A stretch of DNA of 64,000 nucleotides. It comes from Clostridia bacterium. Lineage in GTDB: Bacteria > Bacillota > Clostridia > Oscillospirales > Acutalibacteraceae. Position numbers and translations under genes: made by a program. Shown in pieces: positions 8,305 through 17,092 of the stretch. Each line of letters opens with the position of its first letter. Position 1 is the stretch's first letter. The stretch covers positions 46,372 to 110,371 of the forward strand of contig CAAFXS010000028.1 in assembly GCA_900767025.1 (NCBI GenBank), in the 5' to 3' direction. Under the pieces are notes generated by a model. It had not been told where the DNA came from. It made no database searches and saw only the letters and a program-made list of their open reading frames with translations.

Positions 8305-9757
8305 TGCGTACACCTCCCGAAACCTCTTTGGAAAGCTCTTCACGGCGAACCTTCATATCTGCTCTGATTTCTTCAAGCTTTTTACCTGTCAGGTTGTAGA
8401 AAAGATAAGGTATAAGCGAAAGCAGTCCAAGGAGATAGGGCACAAATGTATAAAGCGCCCAGATATATAAATCTGTTTTATCGCCCTTCATTGCAACAGC
8501 TTCGCCGGCAGAATTATAGGTAAAGGATAAACCGATTATGGGCAGTAAAGCCGTACCCAAGGAGGTTGAAATTGAGCCTGTCAGCTTTGCAATAAAGGTC
8601 AGAACGGAAAAGCTTACGCCCTCGTTTCTTTCCCCTGTTTTCCACTCCATATAATCCACTGTATCGCCAATCATTTCCGTAGGAATAACGGCGTTTATTG
8701 TGTTGAAAAAGCTGAAAACAAAATTCTGTATCATCAAAAGTATTGAGATAACAAGAACATTTGAATTATAGAAATTAAGACCTGTAACAAATACAAGTGT
8801 TCCCACAATGAAACGGCAAACAATATTTATAATAACAATCTGCCTGTTATCAAACCTTTTCTTAACCTTGGGGATTAAGAGATAAGTAAGAAATCCGAAA
8901 ATTGTTCCCGGAAGATTTATCCACAAAATTGCCGAGTTAAGGTTTAAAACCTCTGAATAATAATATGTTTGGAACACACCGGCAAGACCTGCAAAAGCAC
9001 CCAGTACATTACCTATTATTATCAGCATCAAGGGCTTATTTTTAAACATAACCTTAAAGCCCTCAAGCACCGACGGCTCCTTAACGGACTGCACAACACG
9101 CTCACGGGTTTTAAGACCTGCCAGTGAGAAAAGACCCAAAAGCATAAATGCGGCAACTATTGCAAGAATAAGGAAATCCTGTGAAAGAGTTATTCCCCAA
9201 ACTCCGTTATTTGAAAAGTCCATCATAACCACAAGTACAGTTGTGGAAATACCGCCGACAAGGCCCGAAATAAATCTTGCTGATGAAATAGCCCTTGTTC
9301 TGTCCCCGGGTGACGGAGAAATTGCCGTGCTCATGCCCCAGAAAGGAACATCACCTATGGTATAGAAAAATTCCCATATAAAATAGGATATGTACATATA
9401 AACAATTTTTACCGTTGTGGATTTAGCATCTGCTAAAATCTCTGGACCGGCAAAAAGCATAATCGTTGCTATAGAAAGCGGAATGGGAACAAAAAGAAGA
9501 TACGGTCGCAGCTTTCCGTAACGGGTTCTTGTTTTGTCAATAAGACCTCCCATAATCGGGTCATTAATTGTGTCCCATATACCAAGCACCAAAATCATTG
9601 TTGCCACCGCTTCACCGGGTATGCCGAAAACCTTTGTAAAAAACAGCGACAGATATCCGCCGGCTACCAGATTGTAACCGAAAACCTGTCCTGCATTGGC
9701 AAAGCCGTAAGCAAGATTTTCCTTAACGCCCACATAGCGTATTTCCTTTTCTGCCAA
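8294..9757 (-). CDS. GPH-family sugar:cation symporter (MelB-like)
   Basis: 487 residues with about 12 membrane segments. The glycoside-pentoside-hexuronide signature is clear in the first loop: WDTINDPIMGGLIDKTRTRY followed by GKLRPYLL, whose Asp residues bind Na+/H+ and sugar in MelB. These permeases import disaccharides, glycosides or uronides together with a cation. TTG start, with a GGGGGAG ribosome site 6 bases upstream. The nearby GH3 glycosidase suggests glycoside import followed by hydrolysis (inference). The substrate cannot be told from sequence alone. Confidence 0.92.
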   Translation of the reverse strand: MAEKEIRYVGVKENLAYGFANAGQVFGYNLVAGGYLSLFFTKVFGIPGEAVATMILVLGIWDTINDPIMGGLIDKTRTRYGKLRPYLLFVPIPLSIATIMLFAGPEILADAKSTTVKIVYMYISYFIWEFFYTIGDVPFWGMSTAISPSPGDRTRAISSARFISGLVGGISTTVLVVMMDFSNNGVWGITLSQDFLILAIVAAFMLLGLFSLAGLKTRERVVQSVKEPSVLEGFKVMFKNKPLMLIIIGNVLGAFAGLAGVFQTYYYSEVLNLNSAILWINLPGTIFGFLTYLLIPKVKKRFDNRQIVIINIVCRFIVGTLVFVTGLNFYNSNVLVISILLMIQNFVFSFFNTINAVIPTEMIGDTVDYMEWKTGERNEGVSFSVLTFIAKLTGSISTSLGTALLPIIGLSFTYNSAGEAVAMKGDKTDLYIWALYTFVPYLLGLLSLIPYLFYNLTGKKLEEIRADMKVRREELSKEVSGGVRNEN

Positions 9758-9790
9758 AGCAAACTCCCCCTAATTACTACTCAATTATAT

Positions 9791-9826
9791 TAAAACAAAA
9801 GGTTGACATAAATGTCAACCCTTTTT
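9791..9826 (-). terminator. Terminator-like hairpin after the lipoprotein gene
   Basis: A 9-bp perfect stem GGTTGACAT/ATGTCAACC with a 2-base loop, flanked by A/T runs on both sides. It ends the lipoprotein transcript; the downstream symporter starts 34 bases later. Confidence 0.65.
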
Positions 9827-9835
9827 TAATGTTAT

Positions 9836-10315
9836 TTATTTCTCTGTTGTTGAATTGCCTTTGGCACTGTAATCGGGAACGCGGTTTTCAAGCTTTTTGT
9901 ACTCATTAGTGTTCATATCCTTCATAAGCACCTTATCACCGTCAAAGGAAATCAAATATTCACCCACGGTTTTCATTGAAAAGGTTTTTCCGCCGTCCTT
10001 GGAGGTGATATCCTCGTTTTGAGTAACAACATTTGCCACTACCTTGATATAATTGTCGCCCTTATACTCAACGCCGCTTGATGCCACCATAAAGCTGTAA
10101 TCGTCCTTCATATCGGCAAGTCCAAGCTCTTCGGCAGTATAGGAATCTTTAATATAGTTTATTGCGTCTGCTTCCTTAATCTTTGCACCTTCCGTTGTGA
10201 CCGCACTTGTGGAGGCAGTAGCTTCGCCGTCTTTATCCGACGAGCATCCCGCAAAAGCAAGGCACATCAAGGCACAGGCAAGCAGAACTGATATAAGCTT
10301 TTTTATATCAATCAC
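9836..10315 (-). CDS. Small lipoprotein of unknown function
   Basis: About 159 residues. A basic start, a hydrophobic stretch (LISVLLACALMCLAFAG) and the lipobox FAGC give a lipoprotein signal peptide, so the mature protein is anchored to the outer face of the membrane through Cys near residue 23. A low-complexity Ser/Thr/Ala spacer follows, then a globular region of about 110 residues with no family I recognise. The start is uncertain: only TTG (10318) and GTG (10315) are available, with AAAGG just upstream. It lies directly downstream of the CD1247-like gene, probably in the same transcript. Confidence 0.8.
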   Translation of the reverse strand: MIDIKKLISVLLACALMCLAFAGCSSDKDGEATASTSAVTTEGAKIKEADAINYIKDSYTAEELGLADMKDDYSFMVASSGVEYKGDNYIKVVANVVTQNEDITSKDGGKTFSMKTVGEYLISFDGDKVLMKDMNTNEYKKLENRVPDYSAKGNSTTEK

Positions 10316-10335
10316 CAACCTTTGTTACTAAAGGA

Positions 10336-10755
10336 TTATTCCTCTTCTTCGTCCTCTTCCTCAATTTCAAACTCAAGCATTTCACCGCAGTTGGGGCAAG
10401 GAATTGCACCGTTTAAAACAGTTTCCTCGTCAACTGTAATTTCTGCTCCGCAAAGAGGACACTCAACCTCAAACTCGCCGCACTCGTCGTCGCAGTCACA
10501 GCAATCGTCACAATCGCAGCAGTCATAATCGTCGTCATCCATAAGGAAATCCTCAACATCGGCAAGGTCCTCGTCAACAGCATCAATCTGCTCTGCAAGC
10601 ATTTCCATGCCCTCTGTCATATCGTCAATATCCTCATTAAGATTTTCAAGCACATCAATGATAGCTCTGTAAATCTTTGCCTCTTTTTTGTCCTCGTCAA
10701 TTCCGAGACCGTCAAGCAGTCCCTTAAGATAGCCTAAGCTTTCTGTTGTTGCCAT
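10336..10755 (-). CDS. CD1247-like acidic zinc-ribbon protein
   Basis: 139 residues in three parts. The N-terminal helical domain (about 1-70, LGYLKGLLDGLGIDEDKKEA) matches the CD1247 N-terminal family of Clostridia. A cysteine/aspartate cluster (DCCDCDDCCDCDDEC, about 79-93) follows. The C-terminal zinc ribbon (CPLCG ... CPNCG) ends in a poly-Glu tail. Very acidic overall. Function unknown; the dense Cys/Asp patch suggests metal binding (inference). It lies between efp and the lipoprotein gene on the same strand. Confidence 0.85.
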   Translation of the reverse strand: MATTESLGYLKGLLDGLGIDEDKKEAKIYRAIIDVLENLNEDIDDMTEGMEMLAEQIDAVDEDLADVEDFLMDDDDYDCCDCDDCCDCDDECGEFEVECPLCGAEITVDEETVLNGAIPCPNCGEMLEFEIEEEDEEEE

Positions 10756-10795
10756 AATAATACTCCTTAATATTTTGATATATTGTTATTATCCC

Positions 10796-11353
10796 TTATG
10801 CTCTTTCCATATATTCACAGGTTCTTGTGTCAATTCTGATCATATCGCCCTCGTTGATGAAAAGAGGAACACGAATTTCTGCACCTGTTTCAACCTTTGC
10901 AGGCTTAAGAGTGTTGGTTGCAGTATTGCCTTTAAGGCCCGGCTCTGTTTCTGTAACCTCAAGAGTTACGAAGGTAGGCGGCTCAACGCCGAACACCTTG
11001 CCCTTGTAGGAAAGAATACGGCAGATTTCATTTTCCTTAACGAACTTGAAATTATCCGACAAATCAGCCTCTGATACGGGAATCATCTCAAAGGTTTCAT
11101 TATCCATAAAGTAATAAAGGCCGTCGTCGTTATATGAATAAGCCATTTCCTTTCTTTCAATAAAAGCTGTGGGGAATTTTGCTGATGGGTTATAGCTCTT
11201 TTCTGTTACTGCACCTGTAATAACATTCTTTGTCTTTGTTCTTACAAAAGCTGCACCCTTACCCGGCTTAACATGCTGAAATTCGATAACCTGCAAAACA
11301 TTGCCGTCCTCTTCAAATGTAACGCCGTTTCTGAAATCACCTGCTGATACCAT
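10796..11353 (-). CDS. efp: Elongation factor P
   Basis: 185 residues, normal length. EF-P binds between the P and E sites of stalled ribosomes and helps form Pro-Pro bonds. The KOW-like N-terminal domain with the tip loop KPGKGAAFVRTK (about 30-41), the central OB domain and the C-terminal OB domain ending in DTRCEYMERA are complete. The tip residue is Lys, but no modification gene is seen here. A GGAGG ribosome site precedes the ATG. It follows aroQ on the same strand, a common Firmicute pairing. Confidence 0.97.
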   Translation of the reverse strand: MVSAGDFRNGVTFEEDGNVLQVIEFQHVKPGKGAAFVRTKTKNVITGAVTEKSYNPSAKFPTAFIERKEMAYSYNDDGLYYFMDNETFEMIPVSEADLSDNFKFVKENEICRILSYKGKVFGVEPPTFVTLEVTETEPGLKGNTATNTLKPAKVETGAEIRVPLFINEGDMIRIDTRTCEYMERA

Positions 11354-11409
11354 AATTTATACCTCCAAAGTTAACATAATCAGTTAAATATAATATTTAC
11401 TAATATATT

Positions 11410-11847
11410 CTATATTATTTCGAGCAATAAATCAATACCCATTTTATAGCTGTCCTTGCCGTAACCGCAAATTTGCTTAACGCAGACATCGGTAATAACG
11501 GAAATTTTCCTAAAATCTTCTCTTTCGTGGATATTTGACATATGCACCTCAACAAAGGGAGTGAACTCCGATACTGCCTCGATGGCGTCACGGATTGCGT
11601 AGGAATAATGGGTATACGCCCCGGCATTGATTACAACGCCGTCAAACTCGTCCTTGCTTTCGTGGATAACATCAATAATGTCGCCCTCGTGGTTTGACTG
11701 AAAAAAGCTGAGCTTGGCACCGTTTACCTTGCCGTAGAGCTTTAACTCGTCGTTAATCTGCTTAAGGGTTTCACCACCGTAAACATTCTTTTTGCGCACA
11801 CCTGTCATATTCAGGTTTGGACCGTTTAAAATAAGAATTTTTTTCAT
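11410..11847 (-). CDS. aroQ: Type II 3-dehydroquinate dehydratase
   Basis: 145 residues, typical of the dodecameric type II enzyme that converts 3-dehydroquinate to 3-dehydroshikimate in the shikimate pathway. Visible are GPNLNMTG at the N-terminus, the flexible lid with the catalytic Tyr (NVYGGETL), FFQSNHEGDIIDVIHE, NAGAYTHYS, and the catalytic His in VEVHMSNIHERE. Unlike many relatives, the lid region reads VRKKNVYG. It lies just downstream of the rpsU terminator and upstream of efp. Confidence 0.96.
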   Translation of the reverse strand: MKKILILNGPNLNMTGVRKKNVYGGETLKQINDELKLYGKVNGAKLSFFQSNHEGDIIDVIHESKDEFDGVVINAGAYTHYSYAIRDAIEAVSEFTPFVEVHMSNIHEREDFRKISVITDVCVKQICGYGKDSYKMGIDLLLEII

Positions 11848-11877
11848 AACAATCTTCCGTTTCCGTTAAGCTTTTAC

Positions 11878-11911
11878 AAAAAAACAGCGGAACACATTTC
11901 TTGCTCCGCTG
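11878..11911 (-). terminator. Terminator of rpsU
   Basis: The stem CAGCGGA/TCCGCTG, extended by CA/TG, is followed on the minus strand by seven T. It lies 11 bases after the rpsU stop. Confidence 0.85.
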
Positions 11912-11921
11912 CTATAAGTAA

Positions 11922-12098
11922 TTATTTGTACTTTCTTTTACGAGCTGCCTCGCTCTTCTTCTTACGAGCAACAGAAGGCTTTTCGTAATGCTCTCTTTTG
12001 CGGACTTCCTGAATAATACCGTCACGAGAAGTCTGGCGCTTAAATCTTCTAAGGGCGCTGTCAAGAGATTCATTTTCCTTAACTTTTACTTGGCTCAT
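11922..12098 (-). CDS. rpsU: 30S ribosomal protein S21
   Basis: 58 residues, MSQVKVKENESLDSALRRFK at the start and a strongly basic tail (RKKKSEAARKRKYK), exactly the S21 pattern and length. S21 sits near the platform of the 30S subunit and aids initiation. The GGGAGG ribosome site lies 8 bases before the ATG. The gene has its own consensus promoter and terminator, so it is probably monocistronic with some read-through into aroQ-efp. Confidence 0.97.
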   Translation of the reverse strand: MSQVKVKENESLDSALRRFKRQTSRDGIIQEVRKREHYEKPSVARKKKSEAARKRKYK

Positions 12099-12156
12099 CC
12101 AATTCCCTCCCTTTCACCACCGGGGGTATTTGATACTTTGTTAATATCTGTGCAAG

Positions 12157-12185
12157 ATTATATACAAAAACATTGTAAAAGTCAA
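12157..12185 (-). promoter_or_regulatory. rpsU: Promoter of rpsU
   Basis: TTGACT (-35), 17-base spacer, perfect TATAAT (-10) on the minus strand, about 60 bases before the rpsU start codon. Confidence 0.8.
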
Positions 12186-12214
12186 GCATTTTGACAAGAA
12201 ATATAAATATTTTG

Positions 12215-12682
12215 TTAATTTTTTTCGTCGTTCTTTTTCTTTTTAAATATAACCAGCTTGCTGAAAACATAATTGAGAATAACAACAACCACCTGCATTA
12301 TTATTTTTGCAATCATATTTCCGTTGATGTTAACGCTTAAAATATCCCAACTTATATTACCCATATGGCAAATATCAATCATAAGCCACAGACCGGCTTC
12401 TTCAACCACAAGGCTGAAAATCCTTGCGCCGAAAAAACCGATTAACTCTTTGATAACCACATTTGCTTTCCAGCTTTTGGACTCAAAAACCCACAGTTTG
12501 TTAGTGAAATATGCAAATATAACAGTTATAAGCCAGCTAACAACATTTGTTACAAGATACAGCTTTTCGCCTAAAATCAGCTCAAAAAGCTTGAAGCTGA
12601 CAAGGTTAACTACTGTGGCAAGCACGCCGAAAAAAACGTAACTTATAATCTCTTTGTATTTAAGAAACAGCTTTTTAATCAT
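12215..12682 (-). CDS. GtrA-family membrane protein
   Basis: 155 residues with four membrane segments and the GtrA-type start (ISYVFFGVLATVVNLVSFKL) and TNKLWVFESK loop. GtrA proteins are thought to move or hold polyprenyl-phosphate-linked sugars across the membrane for glycosylation. Its ATG overlaps the stop of the GT2 gene by 4 bases, so the two are coupled: the GT2 would make polyprenyl-phosphate-sugar and GtrA would help flip it. Cytoplasmic tail rich in Lys. Confidence 0.9.
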   Translation of the reverse strand: MIKKLFLKYKEIISYVFFGVLATVVNLVSFKLFELILGEKLYLVTNVVSWLITVIFAYFTNKLWVFESKSWKANVVIKELIGFFGARIFSLVVEEAGLWLMIDICHMGNISWDILSVNINGNMIAKIIMQVVVVILNYVFSKLVIFKKKKNDEKN

Positions 12683-13620
12683 TTGTTCAACAATTCCTTA
12701 TACTTATCATTTGCCCTTTGTAAATCCATCTCAAAGTCCTGACGGTTTTTCTGCTTAATTGTATCAAGAACAAGACCGGAGAAAAAGCTTACTATTGCGG
12801 CAAGCATTGTAATTCCGCATACTACAACGGTTGGCAGCTTGTCCACAGTTCCTGTCTGGAAAAAGTCAAAAAGAACAGGAAGGAAAAAGCCTGCTGAAAG
12901 CAAAAACAACACAAGACCGATAAGGGAGAAAAATGCAAGTGGTTTATAATTCTTAAACAATTTAATAATTGTTTTAATTACCTTAAAGCCGTCCGAATAG
13001 GTGTTGAGCTTTGACTCACTGCCCTCGGGTCTGTCCCTGTATTCAATAACAACATTTTCGCAGAACATATTTTTATCAACTGTGTGGATAGTCATTTCAG
13101 TTTCAATTTCAAAGCCCTTGGAAAGAACCGGGAAGGTCTTTACAAAATTATAGCTGAAAGCTCTGTAACCTGTCATTATATCCTTAATGTCACTTTTGAA
13201 AATTGTATTGATGCTTGCCCTTACCAATGAATTACCAAAATTGTGGAAAGGTCTTTTGTTCTCCTCAAAATAGGTGGAGGAGAGCCTGTCCCCTACTACC
13301 ATATCAACATTTCTTTCAAGGACCTTGTCGCACATTTCCCTTGCGAATTCAGCCGGATAGGTATCGTCGCCGTCAGTCATAATATAGCACTGAGCGTCAA
13401 TATCCCTGAACATTCTTCTGATAACATTACCCTTGCCCTGCTGGTACTCGCGGCGAACAACAGCGCCCTCTGCCTCGGCAATTTTTGCGGTATCATCGCT
13501 GGAATTATTATCATAAACATATATTGTTGCCTCCGGCAGAACCTTCTGAAAGTCATTGATAACTTTTTTGATAGTAACTGCCTCGTTGTAACAGGGAATC
13601 AATACTGCTATTTTATCCAT
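12679..13620 (-). CDS. GT2 glycosyltransferase, polyprenyl-phosphate sugar synthase type
   Basis: 313 residues. The N-terminal GT-A domain (IAVLIPCYNEAVTIKKVIND, DXD-type metal site in TDGDDTYP near residue 80, GFEIETEM acceptor-region motif) is followed by two C-terminal membrane helices (about 230-290). This is the layout of DPM1/GtrB-like enzymes that transfer a sugar from a nucleotide donor to undecaprenyl phosphate. It overlaps the large membrane protein upstream by 13 bases and GtrA downstream by 4, forming a three-gene unit. Confidence 0.93.
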   Translation of the reverse strand: MDKIAVLIPCYNEAVTIKKVINDFQKVLPEATIYVYDNNSSDDTAKIAEAEGAVVRREYQQGKGNVIRRMFRDIDAQCYIMTDGDDTYPAEFAREMCDKVLERNVDMVVGDRLSSTYFEENKRPFHNFGNSLVRASINTIFKSDIKDIMTGYRAFSYNFVKTFPVLSKGFEIETEMTIHTVDKNMFCENVVIEYRDRPEGSESKLNTYSDGFKVIKTIIKLFKNYKPLAFFSLIGLVLFLLSAGFFLPVLFDFFQTGTVDKLPTVVVCGITMLAAIVSFFSGLVLDTIKQKNRQDFEMDLQRANDKYKELLNK

Positions 13621-15539
13621 ATCTCATTATCCTCCGTAATTTTTTCTCCGTCATCGGGAGATTTTTCCTTATTTTTTGAAAAGATTATAAACGCTGCAAA
13701 GGGCAGACAAGTAAGCATTGGGATAACATATCTCATATAAGCCAAAGGACCTACAAAGCAAATTACATAGTTCGCAAAGATAGGCAGGCAGGCAAGCAGT
13801 TCCTTATGCTTCTTTCGCCTCAGCGCTGCAAGAAACAACACAACATATGCCCAAGTGTATGATGAAAACTCAAATAACACGCTGATTAAAGGAACTCTTG
13901 CAATGGTATACAGACTTTGGGAAAGCAATGCCTTTGCCTCCTGTGTTGACTGTGGATTTTCAAGTCCTTCTAAATACTGGGGTATTAATTTATCGTTAAC
14001 ACCGTTAACATACAAATAATCCCAATTTGAGAAAAATGTAAACCAACTGAAATTCAAATTCAAAAATGCTTCAATATAAACATCGGGATGCTTTATCAGC
14101 TGAGAAGCCCAGGTTTTGAAATAATCGATTAAATCGTCGGTTGTGGCATTTTTATTAAATGTATCTTTTACATTATCACTTCTGTCGGGAACATACCTTT
14201 CGCCGATTTCTTCAAGGGTATATTCATTACCGCCTAGTACAGTCAGAATGCTTTCTTCCTCCTCGGGTGTAATTTCATCACCGTATTCAGCAATATAGCG
14301 AGCAGTCTGCTGAAAAGGAACTGAAAGCATTTCCCTTGGGCTGCCTTGGTTAATTCCCATAGCGTCAAAGAAAAATCCCTGATAGCCGAACTTGAATATA
14401 ATAAGCGGAATAATCAAAACACAGCCAATTTTTAAAAGGAATTTTTTATCCTTTCTGAAATGGATAATCACAAAGGGTACAAGCAAAAGCACAAGGTAAA
14501 AGCCATTGTTTCTCACAAGCATCAGCAGCATTACAAATACAGACAAGGCAAAATACTTGAATTTTGTGAACCCATGGGGATTTCTGAATGCGTCATACAG
14601 AAGTATTGTCATCACAAGTAGAGCAATAGTAAACGGAGTATCCTTAAATAATGACATTCCCCACAGTGGAAACAACGGGAACAAAGCAAAGAAAGCATAT
14701 GTCAGCCTAACCATCTTTTTTGACATTCCGAACTCTCTTAATTTAAGAGTGCAGTAAGCCAAGCTACCTGCAAGGAAAATGCACTGGATAACGGCAAAAA
14801 GCTCTGTTCCGATAGCATATGAGCCTAAAAGCTCACCGATTTTAAGAAAAACACCCAAAAGCACCGTGTGGAAAACAGGATGATGATTGGTCAGGAGAAT
14901 ATCGCTCGGCTCTCTTACAACAGTGCCCGGACTCCAGCAAAGCTCAACAATCCCGGTAAACTGACCAAACTGATCCCTGGTATCGGCCGCCATTGCTCCC
15001 GGCGCAAGGATAACCATATACGGTATCCAAAAAACAATCATAACTGCCGTCAGCACAATAAACTTTTTCACCCTTGGGACTTCGCCTGTTGTTAACTCAA
15101 AGTTAATTCTGTTAATTATATCGTATATAAAAAATACAAGTACGGCTATACCTATACCTTTTAATCCGGAGGTTACAACAGCGGTGGTACTGCCAAACAC
15201 CTTGTCCCAGGAATTTGTGTAAAAATAGCTGTCACACAAAAGAAAAAACAGTGACGCAATTAACGAAAAAGGAATATTCCACTTTAAATTCCTCTTGTCC
15301 ACCTTCGGTATCAAATACAAAAATGCAACAAAGGCTAAAATGACGAAGAATAACACCGTATATTTAGGCGAAGCTATTGAACTTTTTATTTGACTGATTG
15401 CCAAAATCAGCGAATTGCTCACCGTTTCCTTCAACTGCGGGTCAACCTTATGGGTGCCGTTTGAAACAACCAGAGCAAATGAAGATAACACAGCAAGTAT
15501 AAATGCTTTTAAATACGGTTGTGTTTTGGCTTTAGGCAT
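13608..15539 (-). CDS. Large polytopic membrane protein (DUF6020-like, possible GT-C transferase)
   Basis: 643 residues from the ATG at 15539, chosen for a GGGAGG ribosome site 7 bases upstream; the 32 codons before it have none. It has about a dozen membrane helices. Long loops carry DQFGQFTG after the fourth-fifth helices and a soluble stretch of about 100 residues near the middle (EYGDEITPEEEESILTVLGG). The DTRD acidic loop and overall shape fit DUF6020 / GT-C-like transferases that use polyprenyl-linked sugars (recalled, not searched). First gene of a unit with GT2 and GtrA; likely decorates an envelope polymer. Confidence 0.75.
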   Translation of the reverse strand: MPKAKTQPYLKAFILAVLSSFALVVSNGTHKVDPQLKETVSNSLILAISQIKSSIASPKYTVLFFVILAFVAFLYLIPKVDKRNLKWNIPFSLIASLFFLLCDSYFYTNSWDKVFGSTTAVVTSGLKGIGIAVLVFFIYDIINRINFELTTGEVPRVKKFIVLTAVMIVFWIPYMVILAPGAMAADTRDQFGQFTGIVELCWSPGTVVREPSDILLTNHHPVFHTVLLGVFLKIGELLGSYAIGTELFAVIQCIFLAGSLAYCTLKLREFGMSKKMVRLTYAFFALFPLFPLWGMSLFKDTPFTIALLVMTILLYDAFRNPHGFTKFKYFALSVFVMLLMLVRNNGFYLVLLLVPFVIIHFRKDKKFLLKIGCVLIIPLIIFKFGYQGFFFDAMGINQGSPREMLSVPFQQTARYIAEYGDEITPEEEESILTVLGGNEYTLEEIGERYVPDRSDNVKDTFNKNATTDDLIDYFKTWASQLIKHPDVYIEAFLNLNFSWFTFFSNWDYLYVNGVNDKLIPQYLEGLENPQSTQEAKALLSQSLYTIARVPLISVLFEFSSYTWAYVVLFLAALRRKKHKELLACLPIFANYVICFVGPLAYMRYVIPMLTCLPFAAFIIFSKNKEKSPDDGEKITEDNEIWIK

Positions 15540-15600
15540 AACCGTACCTCCCGAAATAATCACACAATGTAGTGCCTTAATATTTATATAATCACAATTT

Positions 15601-15629
15601 ATTGTACCATTGATAATAAGAATTGTCAA
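15601..15629 (-). promoter_or_regulatory. Promoter of the membrane protein-GT2-GtrA unit
   Basis: Perfect TTGACA (-35), 17-base spacer, TACAAT (-10) on the minus strand. A second overlapping TTGACA lies 6 bases further upstream. Confidence 0.75.
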
Positions 15630-15663
15630 TGTCAATTAAGATTATGCCCACTTTTTTGAAAAC

Positions 15664-15694
15664 AAAAAGAACCTGCCATATAAGCAGGTTCTTT
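15664..15694 (-). terminator. Terminator of the S10-spc-alpha cluster
   Basis: An 11-bp stem AAAGAACCTGC/GCAGGTTCTTT followed by T-rich sequence on the minus strand, 21 bases after the rplQ stop. It marks the end of the long ribosomal transcript. Confidence 0.85.
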
Positions 15695-15714
15695 GAAAAT
15701 TATTCGATACTATC

Positions 15715-16056
15715 TTAAACAAGCTCTATTATGCACATTTCAGCTGCATCACCGCGACGGGGGCCTGTTTTGATAATACGGCAGTAACCACCGTTTCTCT
15801 CTGCATACTTAGGAGCAATCTCATCAAAAAGCTTCTTAACAACATCTTCCTTTGTGATATAGGAAAGTGCCTGTCTTCTTGAATGAAGGGTATCGTTCTT
15901 GCCGAGAGTAATCATTTTCTCGGCCATAGCACGAACTTCCTTTGCTCTTGTAACGGTTGTTTCAATTTTGCCGTTTTCTAAAAGATAAGTAACCATACCT
16001 CTGAGCATAGCCTTTCTGTGGTCAGTCGGGCGGCCCAGCTTTCTGCTACCTGGCAT
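15715..16056 (-). CDS. rplQ: 50S ribosomal protein L17
   Basis: 113 residues starting MPGSRKLGRPTDHRKAML, the universal L17 start. L17 lies near the peptide exit tunnel of the large subunit. Last gene of the alpha operon, 14 bases after rpoA and directly before the cluster terminator. Confidence 0.98.
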   Translation of the reverse strand: MPGSRKLGRPTDHRKAMLRGMVTYLLENGKIETTVTRAKEVRAMAEKMITLGKNDTLHSRRQALSYITKEDVVKKLFDEIAPKYAERNGGYCRIIKTGPRRGDAAEMCIIELV

Positions 16057-16070
16057 TGAAATTCCCTCCT

Positions 16071-17027
16071 TTAGTCCTCTTCCTGACTGAGTCCGAAACC
16101 GAGTGAGCCAAGCTTAGCTACTACCTCGTCAAGTGACTTACGGCCAAGGTTTCTGACTTTCATCATATCTTCTTCTGATTTACCGATTAAATCTTCTACT
16201 GTGTTAATACCTGCCCTCTTCAGACAGTTAAATGAACGAACCGAAAGGTCAAGCTCTTCAATAGTCATTTCAAGAACCTTCTCTTTACTGTCGTCATCCT
16301 TTTCTACCATAATGTCCTGGTTGCCGATTTCTTCGGAAAGGTCAACAAAGAGCATCAAATGGTCGTTGAGGATTTTTGCAGCAAGTGAAGCTGCCTCATC
16401 AGCCGGAATAGTACCGTCTGTCTCTATATCGAGAATAAGCTTGTCGAGGTCAGTCTGCTGACCTACTCTGGTGTTTTCAACAGTATAATTAACCTTAAGA
16501 ACAGGTGTGTAAATAGAGTCAATAGCAATGGTGCCGATGGGCAAATCCATAAGCTGCTTGTTTCTGTCGCAGGGAACATATCCTCTGCCGTGGTCTGCAG
16601 TAAGCTCCATAACCACATTTGCACCCTCATCAAGATAAGCAATGTGAAGGTCAGGGTTAAGGATTTCAACATCAGCATCGTGCTTAATGTCGCCTGCAGT
16701 AATCTCACCCTCGCCGGAAGCCTCAATATAAAGTGTCTTGGGGCTTTCGTCGTGGATTTTAAGAATAACACTCTTAAGATTAAGAACGATTTCAGTTACA
16801 TCCTCTTTAACATGAGGAATTGTTGAAAATTCGTGTAAAACACCATCAATCTTTACAGAAGTGAGAGCATATCCCGGAAGAGAAGAAAGAAGAACTCTTC
16901 TCATTCCGTTACCGAGAGTTGTGCCGAAGCCTCTTTCAAGAGGTTCAACAATAAATCTGCCGGTGCTCCTGCTTCCAACAGTAGAAACATCTACAATCTC
17001 GATTTTAGGCTTATCAATTTCTATCAT
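16071..17027 (-). CDS. rpoA: RNA polymerase alpha subunit
   Basis: 318 residues. The N-terminal domain (about 1-230: FIVEPLERGFGTTLGNGMRR dimer interface) assembles beta and beta-prime. The acidic linker (VEKDDDSKEK) leads to the C-terminal domain (ELDLSVRSFNCLKRAGINTV ... KVRNLGRKSLDEVVAKL) that contacts UP elements and activators. Full length. Preceded by rpsD, as in other Clostridia. Confidence 0.99.
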   Translation of the reverse strand: MIEIDKPKIEIVDVSTVGSRSTGRFIVEPLERGFGTTLGNGMRRVLLSSLPGYALTSVKIDGVLHEFSTIPHVKEDVTEIVLNLKSVILKIHDESPKTLYIEASGEGEITAGDIKHDADVEILNPDLHIAYLDEGANVVMELTADHGRGYVPCDRNKQLMDLPIGTIAIDSIYTPVLKVNYTVENTRVGQQTDLDKLILDIETDGTIPADEAASLAAKILNDHLMLFVDLSEEIGNQDIMVEKDDDSKEKVLEMTIEELDLSVRSFNCLKRAGINTVEDLIGKSEEDMMKVRNLGRKSLDEVVAKLGSLGFGLSQEED

Positions 17028-17092
17028 TTAAAAGCCTCCTAAAAATTTGTTGTATTTTGTTTTCGCTAAATAACAGCCAATGAAGGAAGCTA

